Assembly (NCBI GenBank): GCA_963792855.1
Contig: CAWBXZ010000013.1
Span: forward strand, 62,001 to 126,000
From: SG8-40 sp963792855
GTDB lineage: Bacteria > Pseudomonadota > Gammaproteobacteria > Burkholderiales > Eutrophovitaceae
Reading direction: 5' to 3'
DNA length: 64,000 nucleotides
Part shown: positions 28,927 to 37,501 of the stretch, one piece after another
Position numbering within the stretch: the stretch's first letter is position 1
Layout: each line of letters opens with the position of its first letter
The notes under the pieces: generated by a model
What the model was told of the DNA's origin: nothing
The model's input: only the letters and a program-made list of their open reading frames with translations
The model's database searches: none
Made by a program: the position numbers and the translations under genes

Positions 28927-29856
28927 TTGACGCCCGGCGAACGTCGCGAAACGGTTCCTGACGCGCTGGCTGGTAAACGTGTTGACCAGGCGCTGGCCAT
29001 TTTGTTTCCTGATTACTCACGCAACCGCTTGCAGCAATGGATTCGCGACGGCCACGTGACGATTGACGGTGCCCCGTGCACCGGCAAAAGCAAAGTCCAC
29101 GGTGGTGAAATCGTATTGGTGCGCGTGCAGGAAAACGCCGATGAGATGGCGTTTCGCCCCGAGAAGATCGCGCTCGATGTCGTGTACGAAGACCAGTCGA
29201 TTCTCGTTGTCGACAAACCCGCCGGCCTGGTCGTTCATCCGGGCAGCGGAAACTGGAGCGGAACCTTGCTCAACGCACTGCTGCAGCACGCGCCTTCGAA
29301 TGCGAAGCTACCCCGTGCCGGCATTGTCCATCGCCTGGATAAGGACACCAGCGGTCTGCTGGTTGTCGCAAAGACACTGGCCGCCCATACCGGGCTGGTC
29401 AGGCAGATGCAGGCGCGAACCGTTACCCGCGAATACGCTGCCATCGTGCATGGGGTCATCGGTGCCGACGGCACGGTGGACGCGCCGCTCGGCCGGCATC
29501 CACGGGACCGAAAACGCATGGCAGTCGTCGCCACCGGCAAAACGGCCACAACGCATTACAAGGTCGTCGAACGCGGTGCCGGGTGGACATTGCTGACCTG
29601 TCGCCTGGAAACCGGACGGACCCACCAGATCCGGGTGCATCTATCGTCAATTGGCCATGGGCTGATTGGTGACCCTGTCTACCGGTCGGGGCCGGTGTCT
29701 GAAGGGGTGGCCCGGATGGCCCGCGCATTCGGGCGTCAGGCGCTGCATGCACAACGCCTGCAGATCAGGCACCCGGAATCCGGCGAAACCATGCAATGGC
29801 TCTCGCCGTTGCCCAAAGACCTGACCGAACTGCTCGAGTGTCTGCGTAATGGATAG
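28927..29856 (+). CDS. rluD: 23S rRNA pseudouridine(1911/1915/1917) synthase RluD
   Basis: Converts uridines in helix 69 of 23S rRNA to pseudouridine. An S4 RNA-binding domain (about 1-65, LFPDYSRNRLQQWIRDGHV as landmark) precedes the catalytic domain with GIVHRLDKDTSGLLVVAKT, whose Asp is the nucleophile, and RTHQIRVHLSSIGHGLIGDP. The start is uncertain. In-frame ATGs at 28771 and 28798 would add about 45-50 unconserved residues; the TTG at 28927 gives 309 residues and aligns the N-terminus with E. coli RluD, but has no clear ribosome site. A TATACT -10-like element at 28855-28860 lies between these options and favours the short form. pgeF overlaps the stop. Confidence 0.9.
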   Translation: MTPGERRETVPDALAGKRVDQALAILFPDYSRNRLQQWIRDGHVTIDGAPCTGKSKVHGGEIVLVRVQENADEMAFRPEKIALDVVYEDQSILVVDKPAGLVVHPGSGNWSGTLLNALLQHAPSNAKLPRAGIVHRLDKDTSGLLVVAKTLAAHTGLVRQMQARTVTREYAAIVHGVIGADGTVDAPLGRHPRDRKRMAVVATGKTATTHYKVVERGAGWTLLTCRLETGRTHQIRVHLSSIGHGLIGDPVYRSGPVSEGVARMARAFGRQALHAQRLQIRHPESGETMQWLSPLPKDLTELLECLRNG

Positions 29857-30592
29857 CGTAAGAGATGACTGGCTCGTCCCGGATTGGCCGGCAGCCGGGC
29901 AGGTCAAGGCGCTGATCACGACGCGCCACGGCGGTGTCAGCAGCGGCGCCTATGCGTCGATGAACCTGGGTGATGCCGTCGGTGATGATGCGGCGAACGT
30001 TGCCGAGAACCGCCGCCGGCTTGAAATCTGTCTGCCGTCCGCGCCAAAATGGCTGCGCCAGGTTCATGGCAACACGGTGGTAGGTGCGTCGCAAATTGTT
30101 CCACCGGCTGAAGCGGATGCATCGTTTACAACTGACACAAATGTCGTGTGCGCGATCATGGCGGCGGACTGCCTGCCGGTGTTACTGTGTGATCGTGCCG
30201 GGTGCGTTGTCGCGGCTGCGCATGCGGGTTGGCGGGGGTTGTGTGCCGGGGTGATCGAGAACACGGTCCGCGCCATGGGTCTTCCCGGAACGGAACTGAT
30301 GGCCTATCTCGGACCTGCGATCGGGCCGACGGCGTTCGAAGTCGGTGCCGACGTTCACACCGCATTTGTCACCCACGATCCCCGGGCGCAGAGCGCCTTC
30401 CGCAAGCATGGAAAAGACAAATGGCTTGCTGACCTGTATTGCCTCGCCCGCCAGCGCCTGCAGCATGCCGGCGTCGCTTCTGTTTACGGCGGCAAGCACT
30501 GCACGTACATGGATCCGGCGCGGTTTTATTCGTATCGCCGCGACGGCGCCAGTGGCCGTATGGCCGCACTGATCTGGTTGGCCGATACCTGA
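29849..30592 (+). CDS. pgeF: Peptidoglycan editing factor PgeF (YfiH, laccase-domain family)
   Basis: Family once called polyphenol oxidase; in E. coli the protein removes wrongly incorporated L-Ser from peptidoglycan precursors. The 247 residues contain LRQVHGNTVV, AADCLPVLLC, AAHAGWRGL and YLGPAIGPTAFEVG, including the His/Cys/His ligands of the zinc site. It overlaps rluD by eight bases, the conserved rluD-yfiH order. Confidence 0.93.
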   Translation: MDSVRDDWLVPDWPAAGQVKALITTRHGGVSSGAYASMNLGDAVGDDAANVAENRRRLEICLPSAPKWLRQVHGNTVVGASQIVPPAEADASFTTDTNVVCAIMAADCLPVLLCDRAGCVVAAAHAGWRGLCAGVIENTVRAMGLPGTELMAYLGPAIGPTAFEVGADVHTAFVTHDPRAQSAFRKHGKDKWLADLYCLARQRLQHAGVASVYGGKHCTYMDPARFYSYRRDGASGRMAALIWLADT

Positions 30593-30652
30593 TTTTGCCG
30601 CCGGGCCTGTTCCCAGCGGCTATACTCCGGCCTTCGCTCGAGACCACATGCA

Positions 30653-31435
30653 ATGACTGTCCTCAACTGGATTCTGTTCAGCACGCTGATTGGCGCCCTC
30701 CTGAGCGTGGGAGCCGCAGCGGCTCTCGCTTACCGCGCCTCGCCGGTAAACGTATCTCGCCTCATTGGCTATGCTGTAGGTGCACTGCTGGGGGCGGCAT
30801 TTCTGGAGGTCCTGCCGCACGCGATCGAAACCGCCGCGAGTATTCACCAGGTCTCCGCTGTCGTGTTGGGTGGCATCCTGATGTTCTTTGTGCTCGAGAA
30901 GTTCGTCCTGTGGCGCCACTGTCACGTCGAGTCGTGTGAACTCCATGACCACCACCATGATTCCTCGGATCATGGTCGCACCGGCCTGATGATCCTCGTC
31001 GGTGACACGTTTCACAATTTTGTCGACGGCATCCTTATCGCGGCCGCATTCATGAGCGACATCCAGCTGGGGATCGTGACTACCATCGCCATCATCGCCC
31101 ACGAGATACCGCAGGAGGTCGGTGATTTCTTCATCCTCCTGCATTCCGGATTCTCGAAAATCCGTGCCCTCGTCTTCAATCTGTTGTCGAGCGTAGCAAC
31201 CCTGATCGGAGGGTTGCTGGCGTATTTCACCCTGCAGGCGCTCCAGAGCCTGGTACCACCGCTGCTCGGCCTGGCTGCGGCCAGCATGATATACATCGCT
31301 GTGGCCGACCTGATCCCCGGATTGCACAAACGGCCTGAACTTGGCGCGACCATCGAACAGGTCCTGCTGATCGGGCTTGGCATCGGTTCCATTGCACTCG
31401 TGCGCCTTGTGGTCGGCAACTTTTTTGCGCATTGA
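30653..31435 (+). CDS. ZIP-family divalent metal transporter
   Basis: Inner-membrane transporter for zinc, iron or manganese. In 260 residues seven to eight helices are predicted. Helix 4 carries HNFVDG and helix 5 HEIPQEVGD, the binuclear metal-site motifs of ZIP proteins. The loop between helices 3 and 4 is His-rich (HCHVESCELHDHHHDSSDHG), a likely metal-sensing or delivery segment. Substrate cannot be told from sequence. It stands alone after pgeF and before phaC. Confidence 0.9.
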   Translation: MTVLNWILFSTLIGALLSVGAAAALAYRASPVNVSRLIGYAVGALLGAAFLEVLPHAIETAASIHQVSAVVLGGILMFFVLEKFVLWRHCHVESCELHDHHHDSSDHGRTGLMILVGDTFHNFVDGILIAAAFMSDIQLGIVTTIAIIAHEIPQEVGDFFILLHSGFSKIRALVFNLLSSVATLIGGLLAYFTLQALQSLVPPLLGLAAASMIYIAVADLIPGLHKRPELGATIEQVLLIGLGIGSIALVRLVVGNFFAH

Positions 31436-31676
31436 CGTTGATCCGCCGGCGGTACCCGGGTTCGGGGTCGAGCCGGCACGGTTGGGGGTCAGTACCGAGG
31501 GTCAATAGATTCTCAAGGCGGCGGAGATTGGCGCACCGTTTCGCAACAGCGAATGAACATCATCGCCTGGTTTGCCGGCCGCGACGGGGTCTGCGAACTC
31601 CGGGATTGACTGCATTGTGGCTTGACCCCAGATTTGGAACACTGACCGGAAATTCCGAGAGAACCCGCCGCCGAGC

Positions 31677-33425
31677 ATGCCAGCGCAGCCACTAGAGATC
31701 GAAGCCATTCTTCAGCAGCTCGTCGCTGCATCACAGTCTTACGCATCGGGGTTCATGCAATCGCTGCCGCTGCGCGACGCGGACATTGCGGAAATCAACC
31801 GTGCGTTGCTTGCTTCTCCAGAACAATGCCGGAAGCTGGCCGACTTGCAGCAAAGCTATTTGCAGCAATGGGTTTCAATCCTCAATGACGCCGGCCAGCA
31901 ACCAGACCCGGGTGACGATGACCGCCGCTTTTCTTCGCCCGAATGGACCGAATTGCCCTGGTTCAAGGTCGTGCGCAGGCTCTATCAGCTCAACTCGGAG
32001 TACGTAAACGCCTTGGCCGCTGTGCCGGACGTGACGCCGGAAACAAAGCGGAGACTTCAGTTCTTCAGCCGGCAGTTCATCGATGCGATGTCGCCGGCCA
32101 ACAGTCCGATCACCAATCCGCAATCGATCACGCGTGCGATTCGCAGCGGCGGTGAAAGTCTGGCGCGCGGTGCGAAGACGTTTGCCGCCGATCTTGCCCG
32201 AGGCCGCATTTCCATGACTGACGAATCAGCATTCGAACCGGGGCGAAATCTTGCCGTGACGCCGGGCGATGTCATATTCGAAAACGAACTGATTCAACTG
32301 CTGCAATACCGTGCCCGGACGAAACAAGTCAGTGCGCGCCCTCTTCTCATCGTCCCGCCGTTCATCAACAAATACTACATACTCGATTTGCGGCCTGAGA
32401 ACTCCTTTGTGCGCTACTGCGTTGAACAGGGCGTCACCACTTTCATGATCTCCTGGCGCAATGTCTCTGAATCACTCGGGCATCTCACCTGGGATGACTA
32501 CATGGCCATGGGCGTGTTCGAAGCCATCGACGCGGTCCGGAACATCTCGGGTGCAGATTCCCTGAACGCGCTCGGTTACTGCGTGGGCGGCACCCTGCTC
32601 GCCAGTGCACTGGCTGTGAAGGAAGCGCGCAACGAACACCCGATTCACTCTCTGAGTCTGCTTGCGTCCATGCTCGATTTCTGCGACACGGGCGAAATTC
32701 GCACTTACGTCGACGAAGCATACGTTCGGCAATGCGAGCAGGAGTTCGCCGAAGGCGGCATTGTCGCCGGGTCGCAACTGACAAACGCCTTCTCCAGCCT
32801 TCGTGCCAATGAACTGGTGTGGCATTTCGTCGTCAATAACTATCTGCTCGGCAAGGCTCCGCCGGCTTTCGACCTGCTTTACTGGAACACCGACAGCGCC
32901 AACCTGCCCGGTCCGCTGTACGCCTACTACCTGCGCAACATGTATCTGGAGAACCGGTTGCGGATTCCGGGGTCACTTCACATGCAGGACACGCCGGTCA
33001 ATCTGGGCGCGATCACGATACCCGCAATGGTAGTGGCCGCGCGCGAGGACCACATCGTTCCGTGGCGCACGGCGTACCGAAGCGCAGGCCTGTTACGGGG
33101 CAGTACCGAGTTTGTTCTGGCAGCGAGCGGGCACGTTGCCGGCATCATTAATCCGCCGCGTGAAAACCGGCGCCGGCACTGGGTGGCGGACAATGGCGCA
33201 TTGGCGCAGACGCCGGAGAGCTGGCTGGCGGCGGCGCGTGAAGTCGAGGGAAGCTGGTGGCAGCACTGGCTCGACTGGCTGCAGCGCCGGTCGGGCGACG
33301 TGGTTGCAGCCCCTGCCGGCACTGGAAACGAACGATATCAGCCGATCGAGGCCGCGCCCGGCCGCTATGTTCTCGAACGTCATGAACTTACAAGCACCAT
33401 CACTAACAAGTATGATCACCCATGA
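31677..33425 (+). CDS. phaC: Class I poly(R)-hydroxyalkanoate synthase PhaC
   Basis: Polymerises (R)-3-hydroxyacyl-CoA into PHA granules. The 582 residues match class I synthases: N-terminal PhaC_N domain (about 80-260), then an alpha/beta-hydrolase core with the lipase-like box GYCVGG whose Cys302 is the nucleophile, an aspartate in REDHIVPW and the histidine in ASGHVAGIINPP. All three catalytic residues are present. phaB follows 34 bases later; phaA (thiolase) is absent from the window. A TTGACT element at 31606 may be a -35, with only a weak -10. Confidence 0.96.
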   Translation: MPAQPLEIEAILQQLVAASQSYASGFMQSLPLRDADIAEINRALLASPEQCRKLADLQQSYLQQWVSILNDAGQQPDPGDDDRRFSSPEWTELPWFKVVRRLYQLNSEYVNALAAVPDVTPETKRRLQFFSRQFIDAMSPANSPITNPQSITRAIRSGGESLARGAKTFAADLARGRISMTDESAFEPGRNLAVTPGDVIFENELIQLLQYRARTKQVSARPLLIVPPFINKYYILDLRPENSFVRYCVEQGVTTFMISWRNVSESLGHLTWDDYMAMGVFEAIDAVRNISGADSLNALGYCVGGTLLASALAVKEARNEHPIHSLSLLASMLDFCDTGEIRTYVDEAYVRQCEQEFAEGGIVAGSQLTNAFSSLRANELVWHFVVNNYLLGKAPPAFDLLYWNTDSANLPGPLYAYYLRNMYLENRLRIPGSLHMQDTPVNLGAITIPAMVVAAREDHIVPWRTAYRSAGLLRGSTEFVLAASGHVAGIINPPRENRRRHWVADNGALAQTPESWLAAAREVEGSWWQHWLDWLQRRSGDVVAAPAGTGNERYQPIEAAPGRYVLERHELTSTITNKYDHP

Positions 33426-33459
33426 ATCCGGCAACTACTGACTGACAGGAGATTTTTAC

Positions 33460-34203
33460 ATGGCAAAGCGTATTGTTCTGGTAACCGGCGGCATGGGCGG
33501 CCTGGGCGAATCCATTTGTACGAAGATGGCCGATCAGGGCTACGCGGTCGTTGCAACGTATTCTCCGAGAAACAAGACCAGCGACCAATGGCTCGCAGAG
33601 ATGAAGGCCAGGGGCTACGCGTTTCTCGCCGAGCCGGTCGATGTCACCGACTTCGACTCCTGTGCCGCCTGTGTCAAATCGGTCGAAGAGAAACTGGGGC
33701 CGGTCGACGTGCTCGTCAACAACGCCGGCATCACCCGCGACATGACCTTCAAGAAAATGACGAAAGCGGACTGGGATGCCGTGATCCATACCAACCTCGA
33801 CAGTGCATTCAACATGAGCAAGCAGGTCATGGACGGCATGGTGGAAAGGGGCTGGGGGCGGATCATCAACGTGTCGTCCGTCAATGGCCAGAAAGGTGCG
33901 TTCGGTCAGACCAATTATTCCTCGGCCAAGGCGGGCTTGCACGGCTTCACCAAGGCGCTGGCGCTGGAAGTGGCGAAGAAAGGCGTTACGGTAAACACGA
34001 TATCCCCGGGCTATATTGGCACCAAGATGGTGACCGCCATCCCGCAGGAAATTCTTGACGGAAAGATTCTGCCGCAGATTCCCCTGGGCCGCCTTGGCCA
34101 ACCCGAAGAGGTTGCCGGCCTGATTATTTACCTGGCATCGAACGAGGCTGCGTTTGTCACTGGCGCCAACATCTCGATCAATGGCGGCCAACACATGTAC
34201 TGA
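33460..34203 (+). CDS. phaB: Acetoacetyl-CoA reductase PhaB
   Basis: NADPH-dependent reduction of acetoacetyl-CoA to (R)-3-hydroxybutyryl-CoA, the PHA monomer. A 247-residue short-chain dehydrogenase with cofactor motif TGGMGGLGES, structural NNAG (87-90), and catalytic Ser140, Tyr153 and Lys157 (YSSAK). A good AGGAG ribosome site precedes the ATG. In operon with phaC. The C-terminal sequence GANISINGGQHMY is typical of PhaB. Confidence 0.96.
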   Translation: MAKRIVLVTGGMGGLGESICTKMADQGYAVVATYSPRNKTSDQWLAEMKARGYAFLAEPVDVTDFDSCAACVKSVEEKLGPVDVLVNNAGITRDMTFKKMTKADWDAVIHTNLDSAFNMSKQVMDGMVERGWGRIINVSSVNGQKGAFGQTNYSSAKAGLHGFTKALALEVAKKGVTVNTISPGYIGTKMVTAIPQEILDGKILPQIPLGRLGQPEEVAGLIIYLASNEAAFVTGANISINGGQHMY

Positions 34204-34368
34204 CCTGTCCGTCATGCCGGCGGCATAAGGTCACGCAGCCCGCGAAGGACACAAGCAACGGGTTACGGGGTTGAAATCGCTGGCTGGCGCCATGCCCTGA
34301 CAAGGCATTGCTGCCGAAACGCGGCGTCCTGGACCGCGCCATGACAAATACAGGCACCGGAATGGTGC

Positions 34369-34399
34369 AAAAAAAACCCCGATGGGAAACCCATCGGGG
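34369..34399 (-). terminator. Strong intrinsic terminator on the minus strand, no matching gene
   Basis: A perfect 10-bp stem, CCCCGATGGG with CCCATCGGGG and a 3-base loop, followed on the minus strand by eight U residues. On the plus strand there is no U-tract, so it does not serve phaB. A second hairpin immediately upstream in the minus direction (34404-34435: 7-bp plus 6-bp stems, CCTTTAC/GTAAAGG and AAAGGC/GCCTTT) stacks against it. Confidence 0.8.
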
Positions 34400-34629
34400 T
34401 GAACCTTTACGAAAGGCGAGGCCTTTTTGTAAAGGGGGAGGAGACTTGCGTCCTGTTTCCAGACAGCGTTTGCTGCCCCGGCCCTGAAGCGGCGCCTCCC
34501 CTGGCGCCTGGCCTGGCTACCCTGCGATCAGAGCAGCCCTGAATTCGTTGGCTCCGGAGCCGTTGTCAGGCCCCGAATACCTTGCTCGGGAAGACCATCT
34601 GACACGTTTCCTTCACCACTGGTTTACAT

Positions 34630-34668
34630 CTAAAGCAGCCTTCGTGCCAGACGATCTTTCAATTGCAT
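34630..34668 (-). CDS. Possible 12-residue leader peptide within the orphan transcript
   Basis: An ATG at 34668 follows AGGAGGG (34684-34678) by nine bases, a near-perfect ribosome site, and reads MQLKDRLARRLL before TAG. The Shine-Dalgarno is one of the best in the window, yet the frame is very short and unlike any protein I know. It may be a leader peptide, the start of a decayed gene, or chance. Confidence 0.2.
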   Translation of the reverse strand: MQLKDRLARRLL

Positions 34669-34727
34669 CCCGGCTGTCCCTCCTGTTCAAGGCCTTTATG
34701 AGTCACTTTGAACAGCCATCTCTTTAA

Positions 34728-34952
34728 TGCACTGCACTGTAGACCATCATCTGCGGATAAAAGTTCAAATTATCCAATGTTTCCGCTAGATAAAGGAATT
34801 TTCTAATCCCTGTAATCGGCAGTGATATTGCAATGCACCATGTGCATTATGGGGACCCTGCGGGGATTCTGTCAATCATCTTTATATGGCATTGCACGAC
34901 GGACTGTTCGGCAGCATTTTCAGATGGTTATAATCATCCCTTATGCATTGCG
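34728..34952. promoter_or_regulatory. Cluster of TGC-N3-GCA elements, probable PhaR operators
   Basis: PhaR proteins studied in Paracoccus bind TGC-N3-GCA. Two exact copies are seen, TGCACTGCA at 34728-34736 and TGCAATGCA at 34829-34837; the second runs into a palindrome, TGCACCATGTGCA (34834-34846). Two one-mismatch copies follow: GGCATTGCA at 34888-34896 and TGCATTGCG at 34944-34952, the latter just after the phaR -10 element. Four in 225 bases upstream of phaR point to autoregulation. Function is inferred from motif and position. Confidence 0.55.
34929..34934 (+). promoter_or_regulatory. -10 element of the likely phaR promoter
   Basis: A perfect TATAAT in an AT-rich stretch 91 bases before the phaR ATG. 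The -35 is weak (TTCGGC at 34907-34912, 16 bases upstream). A PhaR-like half-operator covers the expected transcription start, which would allow repression. Confidence 0.5.
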
Positions 34953-35025
34953 TCACAGTTCGCGCTCACCATCCGAGCGGCTGTGCACCATAAACAGGAT
35001 GTGAGCCCGTGTGGAGGACCGACGT

Positions 35026-35631
35026 ATGGCTTCAGAAACCCGCCTGATTAAGAAATACCCGAACCGGCGGCTCTACGACACCGCAACCAGCAGCTACATC
35101 ACGCTGGCTGACGTAAAGCAGCTGGTACTGGACAACATTGTTTTCAAGGTAGTGGACGCCAAAAGCGAGCAGGATCTGACGCGAAGCATCCTGCTGCAAA
35201 TCATCCTCGAAGAGGAAGGGGCCGGGGCACCGATGTTTTCCTCTGAAATGCTGTGCCAGATCATCCGTTTTTATGGTGACGCGTTGCAGGACATGATGGG
35301 CAAGTATCTGGAAAAAAACATTCACACCTTCATGGATATCCAGCGCAAACTGCAGGAACAGGGAATCAGCAAGGTCGGGGAGAATCCGATGCTCAATCCC
35401 GACGCCTATTCGCAGTTCGTCAAGATGCAAGGGCCGGCGATACAGGGGCTGATGTCGAACTACCTCGAGCAGAGCGCGAATGCGTTTCTCGACATGCAGC
35501 AGCAAATGCAAAAACAGGCCCGCAACATGTTCGGCAACTTTCCGTTTGGCATGCCTGGAGCCGGCACCGAGGCACAATCCGCCAACAGCGCCCAGACAAA
35601 GTCGGAAGAATCGTCCGACGAAAAGGAATAG
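35026..35631 (+). CDS. phaR: Polyhydroxyalkanoate synthesis repressor PhaR
   Basis: Senses PHA granules and represses phasin genes and itself. The 201 residues open with the PHB/PHA accumulation regulator DNA-binding domain (RLIKKYPNRRLYDTATSSYIT, about 5-25, then LADVKQLV), followed by the granule-associated domain (about 70-140) and a Met/Gln-rich, then Ser/Glu-rich tail. An in-frame GTG at 35011 exists, but the ATG at 35026 has GGAGG at proper distance. Typical location downstream of phaC-phaB; here 820 bases of non-coding DNA intervene. Confidence 0.95.
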   Translation: MASETRLIKKYPNRRLYDTATSSYITLADVKQLVLDNIVFKVVDAKSEQDLTRSILLQIILEEEGAGAPMFSSEMLCQIIRFYGDALQDMMGKYLEKNIHTFMDIQRKLQEQGISKVGENPMLNPDAYSQFVKMQGPAIQGLMSNYLEQSANAFLDMQQQMQKQARNMFGNFPFGMPGAGTEAQSANSAQTKSEESSDEKE

Positions 35632-35709
35632 CAGAAAGAGGCGGATTGCCGGCAACCCCTCTCCTGTGCCACACGCGTGACCGAAAATCCTGCCTGACCA
35701 ATACAATCC

Positions 35710-37038
35710 GTGCCTTCACACTCTGACGACAGAACGCCAACCGTAGGCTTTGTGTCGCTCGGCTGCCCCAAGGCGCTGGTCGACTCCGAGCGCATCCTCA
35801 CTGAACTACGGGCTGAGGGTTACCTGATCTCGCCAACCTATGACGCTGCCGACCTGGTGGTCGTCAATACCTGTGGCTTTATCGACGAAGCCGTCGAGGA
35901 ATCCCTCGAAGCCATTGGCGAGGCATTGCAGCAGAACGGAAAAGTCATCGTTACCGGTTGCCTCGGCGCGCGGGAAGGTCTGATCGCGAGCGCGCACCCG
36001 CGGGTGTTGGCGGTCACTGGTCCGCACGCGACCGATGAAGTGATGCAGGCCGTGCACCAATACCTGCCGAAGCCGCACGATCCGTTCGCCGACCTGGTTC
36101 CACCACAGGGAATCCGCCTGACGCCAAAGCACTTCGCCTACCTGAAAATATCCGAAGGCTGCAATCATCGCTGCTCCTTCTGCATCATTCCTTCCATGCG
36201 CGGCGACCTTGTCAGCCGGCCGATAGGCGACGTGATGCAGGAAGCGCAGCGGTTGGTCGAAGCAGGCGTGCGGGAGTTGCTGGTCATATCGCAGGACACA
36301 AGCGCCTACGGTGTCGATATTCGCTATCGCACCGGATTCTGGGGCGGTCGGCCGTTGAAAACGAGGCTGACGGAACTGGCGGCCGCGCTCGGGGAGCTGG
36401 ACGCATGGGTACGCCTTCACTACGTATATCCGTACCCGAATGTCGACGATGTCATTCCGCTGATGGCCGACGGCAGGATACTGCCCTATCTGGACATCCC
36501 CCTGCAGCACGCCAGCCGACGAATCCTGAAACTGATGAAACGCCCGGCCGATGCCGACAATACCTTGAAGCGCATACAACGCTGGCGCACCGAATGCCCG
36601 GAACTTGCAATTCGAAGCACCTTTATTGTCGGCTTTCCCGGTGAGACGGAGGCCGAGTTCGAGGAATTGCTGGCGTTCCTTACCGAAGCCCAGCTGGATC
36701 GGGTTGGCTGTTTTTCCTACTCGCCGGTCGAGGGGGCCTCTGCAAACGCCCTTCCCGACCCCGTGCCCGAAGAACTGCGGGAGGAACGTCGCGCCCGCTT
36801 CATGGCGCATCAGCAAGCCATCAGTGCTGCGCGCCTGCGCAAGAAAGTGGGCAGCAGACAAACTGTAATCCTCGACTCGGTCGAGGGCGAAGGCGCCGTC
36901 GGCAGATCCAGCGCCGACGCGCCGGAGATCGACGGTGTTGTTCACGTCGATGGGGCCGATGGCCTGCGGCCTGGCGACTTCGTCCAGGTTAGCGTCACGG
37001 ATGCGGACGAGTACGATCTGTTTGCACGCGTCGTCTGA
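35710..37038 (+). CDS. rimO: Ribosomal protein S12 methylthiotransferase RimO
   Basis: Radical-SAM enzyme that adds a methylthio group to Asp88 of S12. The 442 residues have the N-terminal UPF0004 domain with cluster cysteines Cys19, Cys55 and Cys84, the radical-SAM motif CNHRCSFC (Cys151, Cys155, Cys158) and a C-terminal TRAM domain (about 375-442). GCPKALVDSE at the N-terminus is typical of RimO rather than MiaB. Starts at GTG without a clear ribosome site. A YkvA-like gene follows at 4 bases. Confidence 0.95.
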   Translation: MPSHSDDRTPTVGFVSLGCPKALVDSERILTELRAEGYLISPTYDAADLVVVNTCGFIDEAVEESLEAIGEALQQNGKVIVTGCLGAREGLIASAHPRVLAVTGPHATDEVMQAVHQYLPKPHDPFADLVPPQGIRLTPKHFAYLKISEGCNHRCSFCIIPSMRGDLVSRPIGDVMQEAQRLVEAGVRELLVISQDTSAYGVDIRYRTGFWGGRPLKTRLTELAAALGELDAWVRLHYVYPYPNVDDVIPLMADGRILPYLDIPLQHASRRILKLMKRPADADNTLKRIQRWRTECPELAIRSTFIVGFPGETEAEFEELLAFLTEAQLDRVGCFSYSPVEGASANALPDPVPEELREERRARFMAHQQAISAARLRKKVGSRQTVILDSVEGEGAVGRSSADAPEIDGVVHVDGADGLRPGDFVQVSVTDADEYDLFARVV

Positions 37039-37041
37039 ATC

Positions 37042-37485
37042 GTGTGGGGAAAACTGAAACAATGGGCCGCACGTGTCAGGCGCGACACCCTTGCCCTGTG
37101 GTTTGCGGTTCGCGACGAGCGCACACCGTGGTGGTTGCGTGGGCTCGGGTTTCTGATCATCGCCTATGCGCTGTCGCCGGTCGATCTGATACCCGATTTC
37201 CTTCCATTAATCGGTTACCTCGACGAACTGATTCTTTTGCCTGCCGGATTGTGGCTGATGATCCGTTACATGCCCGCCGGACTCCTTGCCGAAAGCCGGG
37301 CGCGAGCTGACGACTGGCTAGCCGCGGGCAATTCAAAGCCGCGAAGCGTCCTCGGCGCCATCATCGTCGTCGCCATCTGGGTCACCGTCGCCTGGTGGTT
37401 GATATCGATTTTCGCGCCATCCGCTATTGCAGACGCGGCCGGGAGCGACCTACTGGCGTGCACGCCCGACTGCAAATCCCGTTGA
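37042..37485 (+). CDS. YkvA/DUF1232-family membrane protein
   Basis: A 147-residue protein with the DUF1232 core: RGLGFLIIAYALSPVDLIPD followed by LPLIGYLDELILLP, the family signature for a short membrane hairpin. A further helix is predicted near residues 110-128. Function unknown. It starts at a GTG three bases after the rimO stop, so it is probably co-transcribed; convergent with the YoaA-type helicase. Confidence 0.85.
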   Translation: MWGKLKQWAARVRRDTLALWFAVRDERTPWWLRGLGFLIIAYALSPVDLIPDFLPLIGYLDELILLPAGLWLMIRYMPAGLLAESRARADDWLAAGNSKPRSVLGAIIVVAIWVTVAWWLISIFAPSAIADAAGSDLLACTPDCKSR

Positions 37486-37501
37486 ATGCCAGTCAGGCGC
37501 T

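Larger units (their letters stand above)
34369..34760 (-). ncRNA. Candidate minus-strand non-coding transcript between phaB and phaR
   Basis: No minus-strand gene explains the strong terminator at 34369-34399, so a transcript running through this stretch is inferred; the 5' end is not determined and 34760 is a guess. The stretch has stops in all three minus frames. It contains a 12-codon ORF with an excellent ribosome site (34630-34668), GC-rich blocks able to fold (34480-34560), and ends in two stacked hairpins. A PhaR-like element (TGCACTGCA, 34728-34736) lies near the presumed 5' end. It could be a regulatory RNA of PHA metabolism or the remains of a lost gene such as a phasin. It resembles neither 6S RNA nor tmRNA. 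Confidence 0.35.

Noticed and set aside
34204..35025. 6S RNA or tmRNA in the phaB-phaR gap
   Set aside because: No complementary ends with a central bubble as in 6S, and no tRNA-like acceptor with CCA or tag frame as in tmRNA.
35806..37062. A 418-codon minus-strand frame over rimO
   Set aside because: RimO on the plus strand has every cluster cysteine; the antisense product shows no domain or ribosome site.
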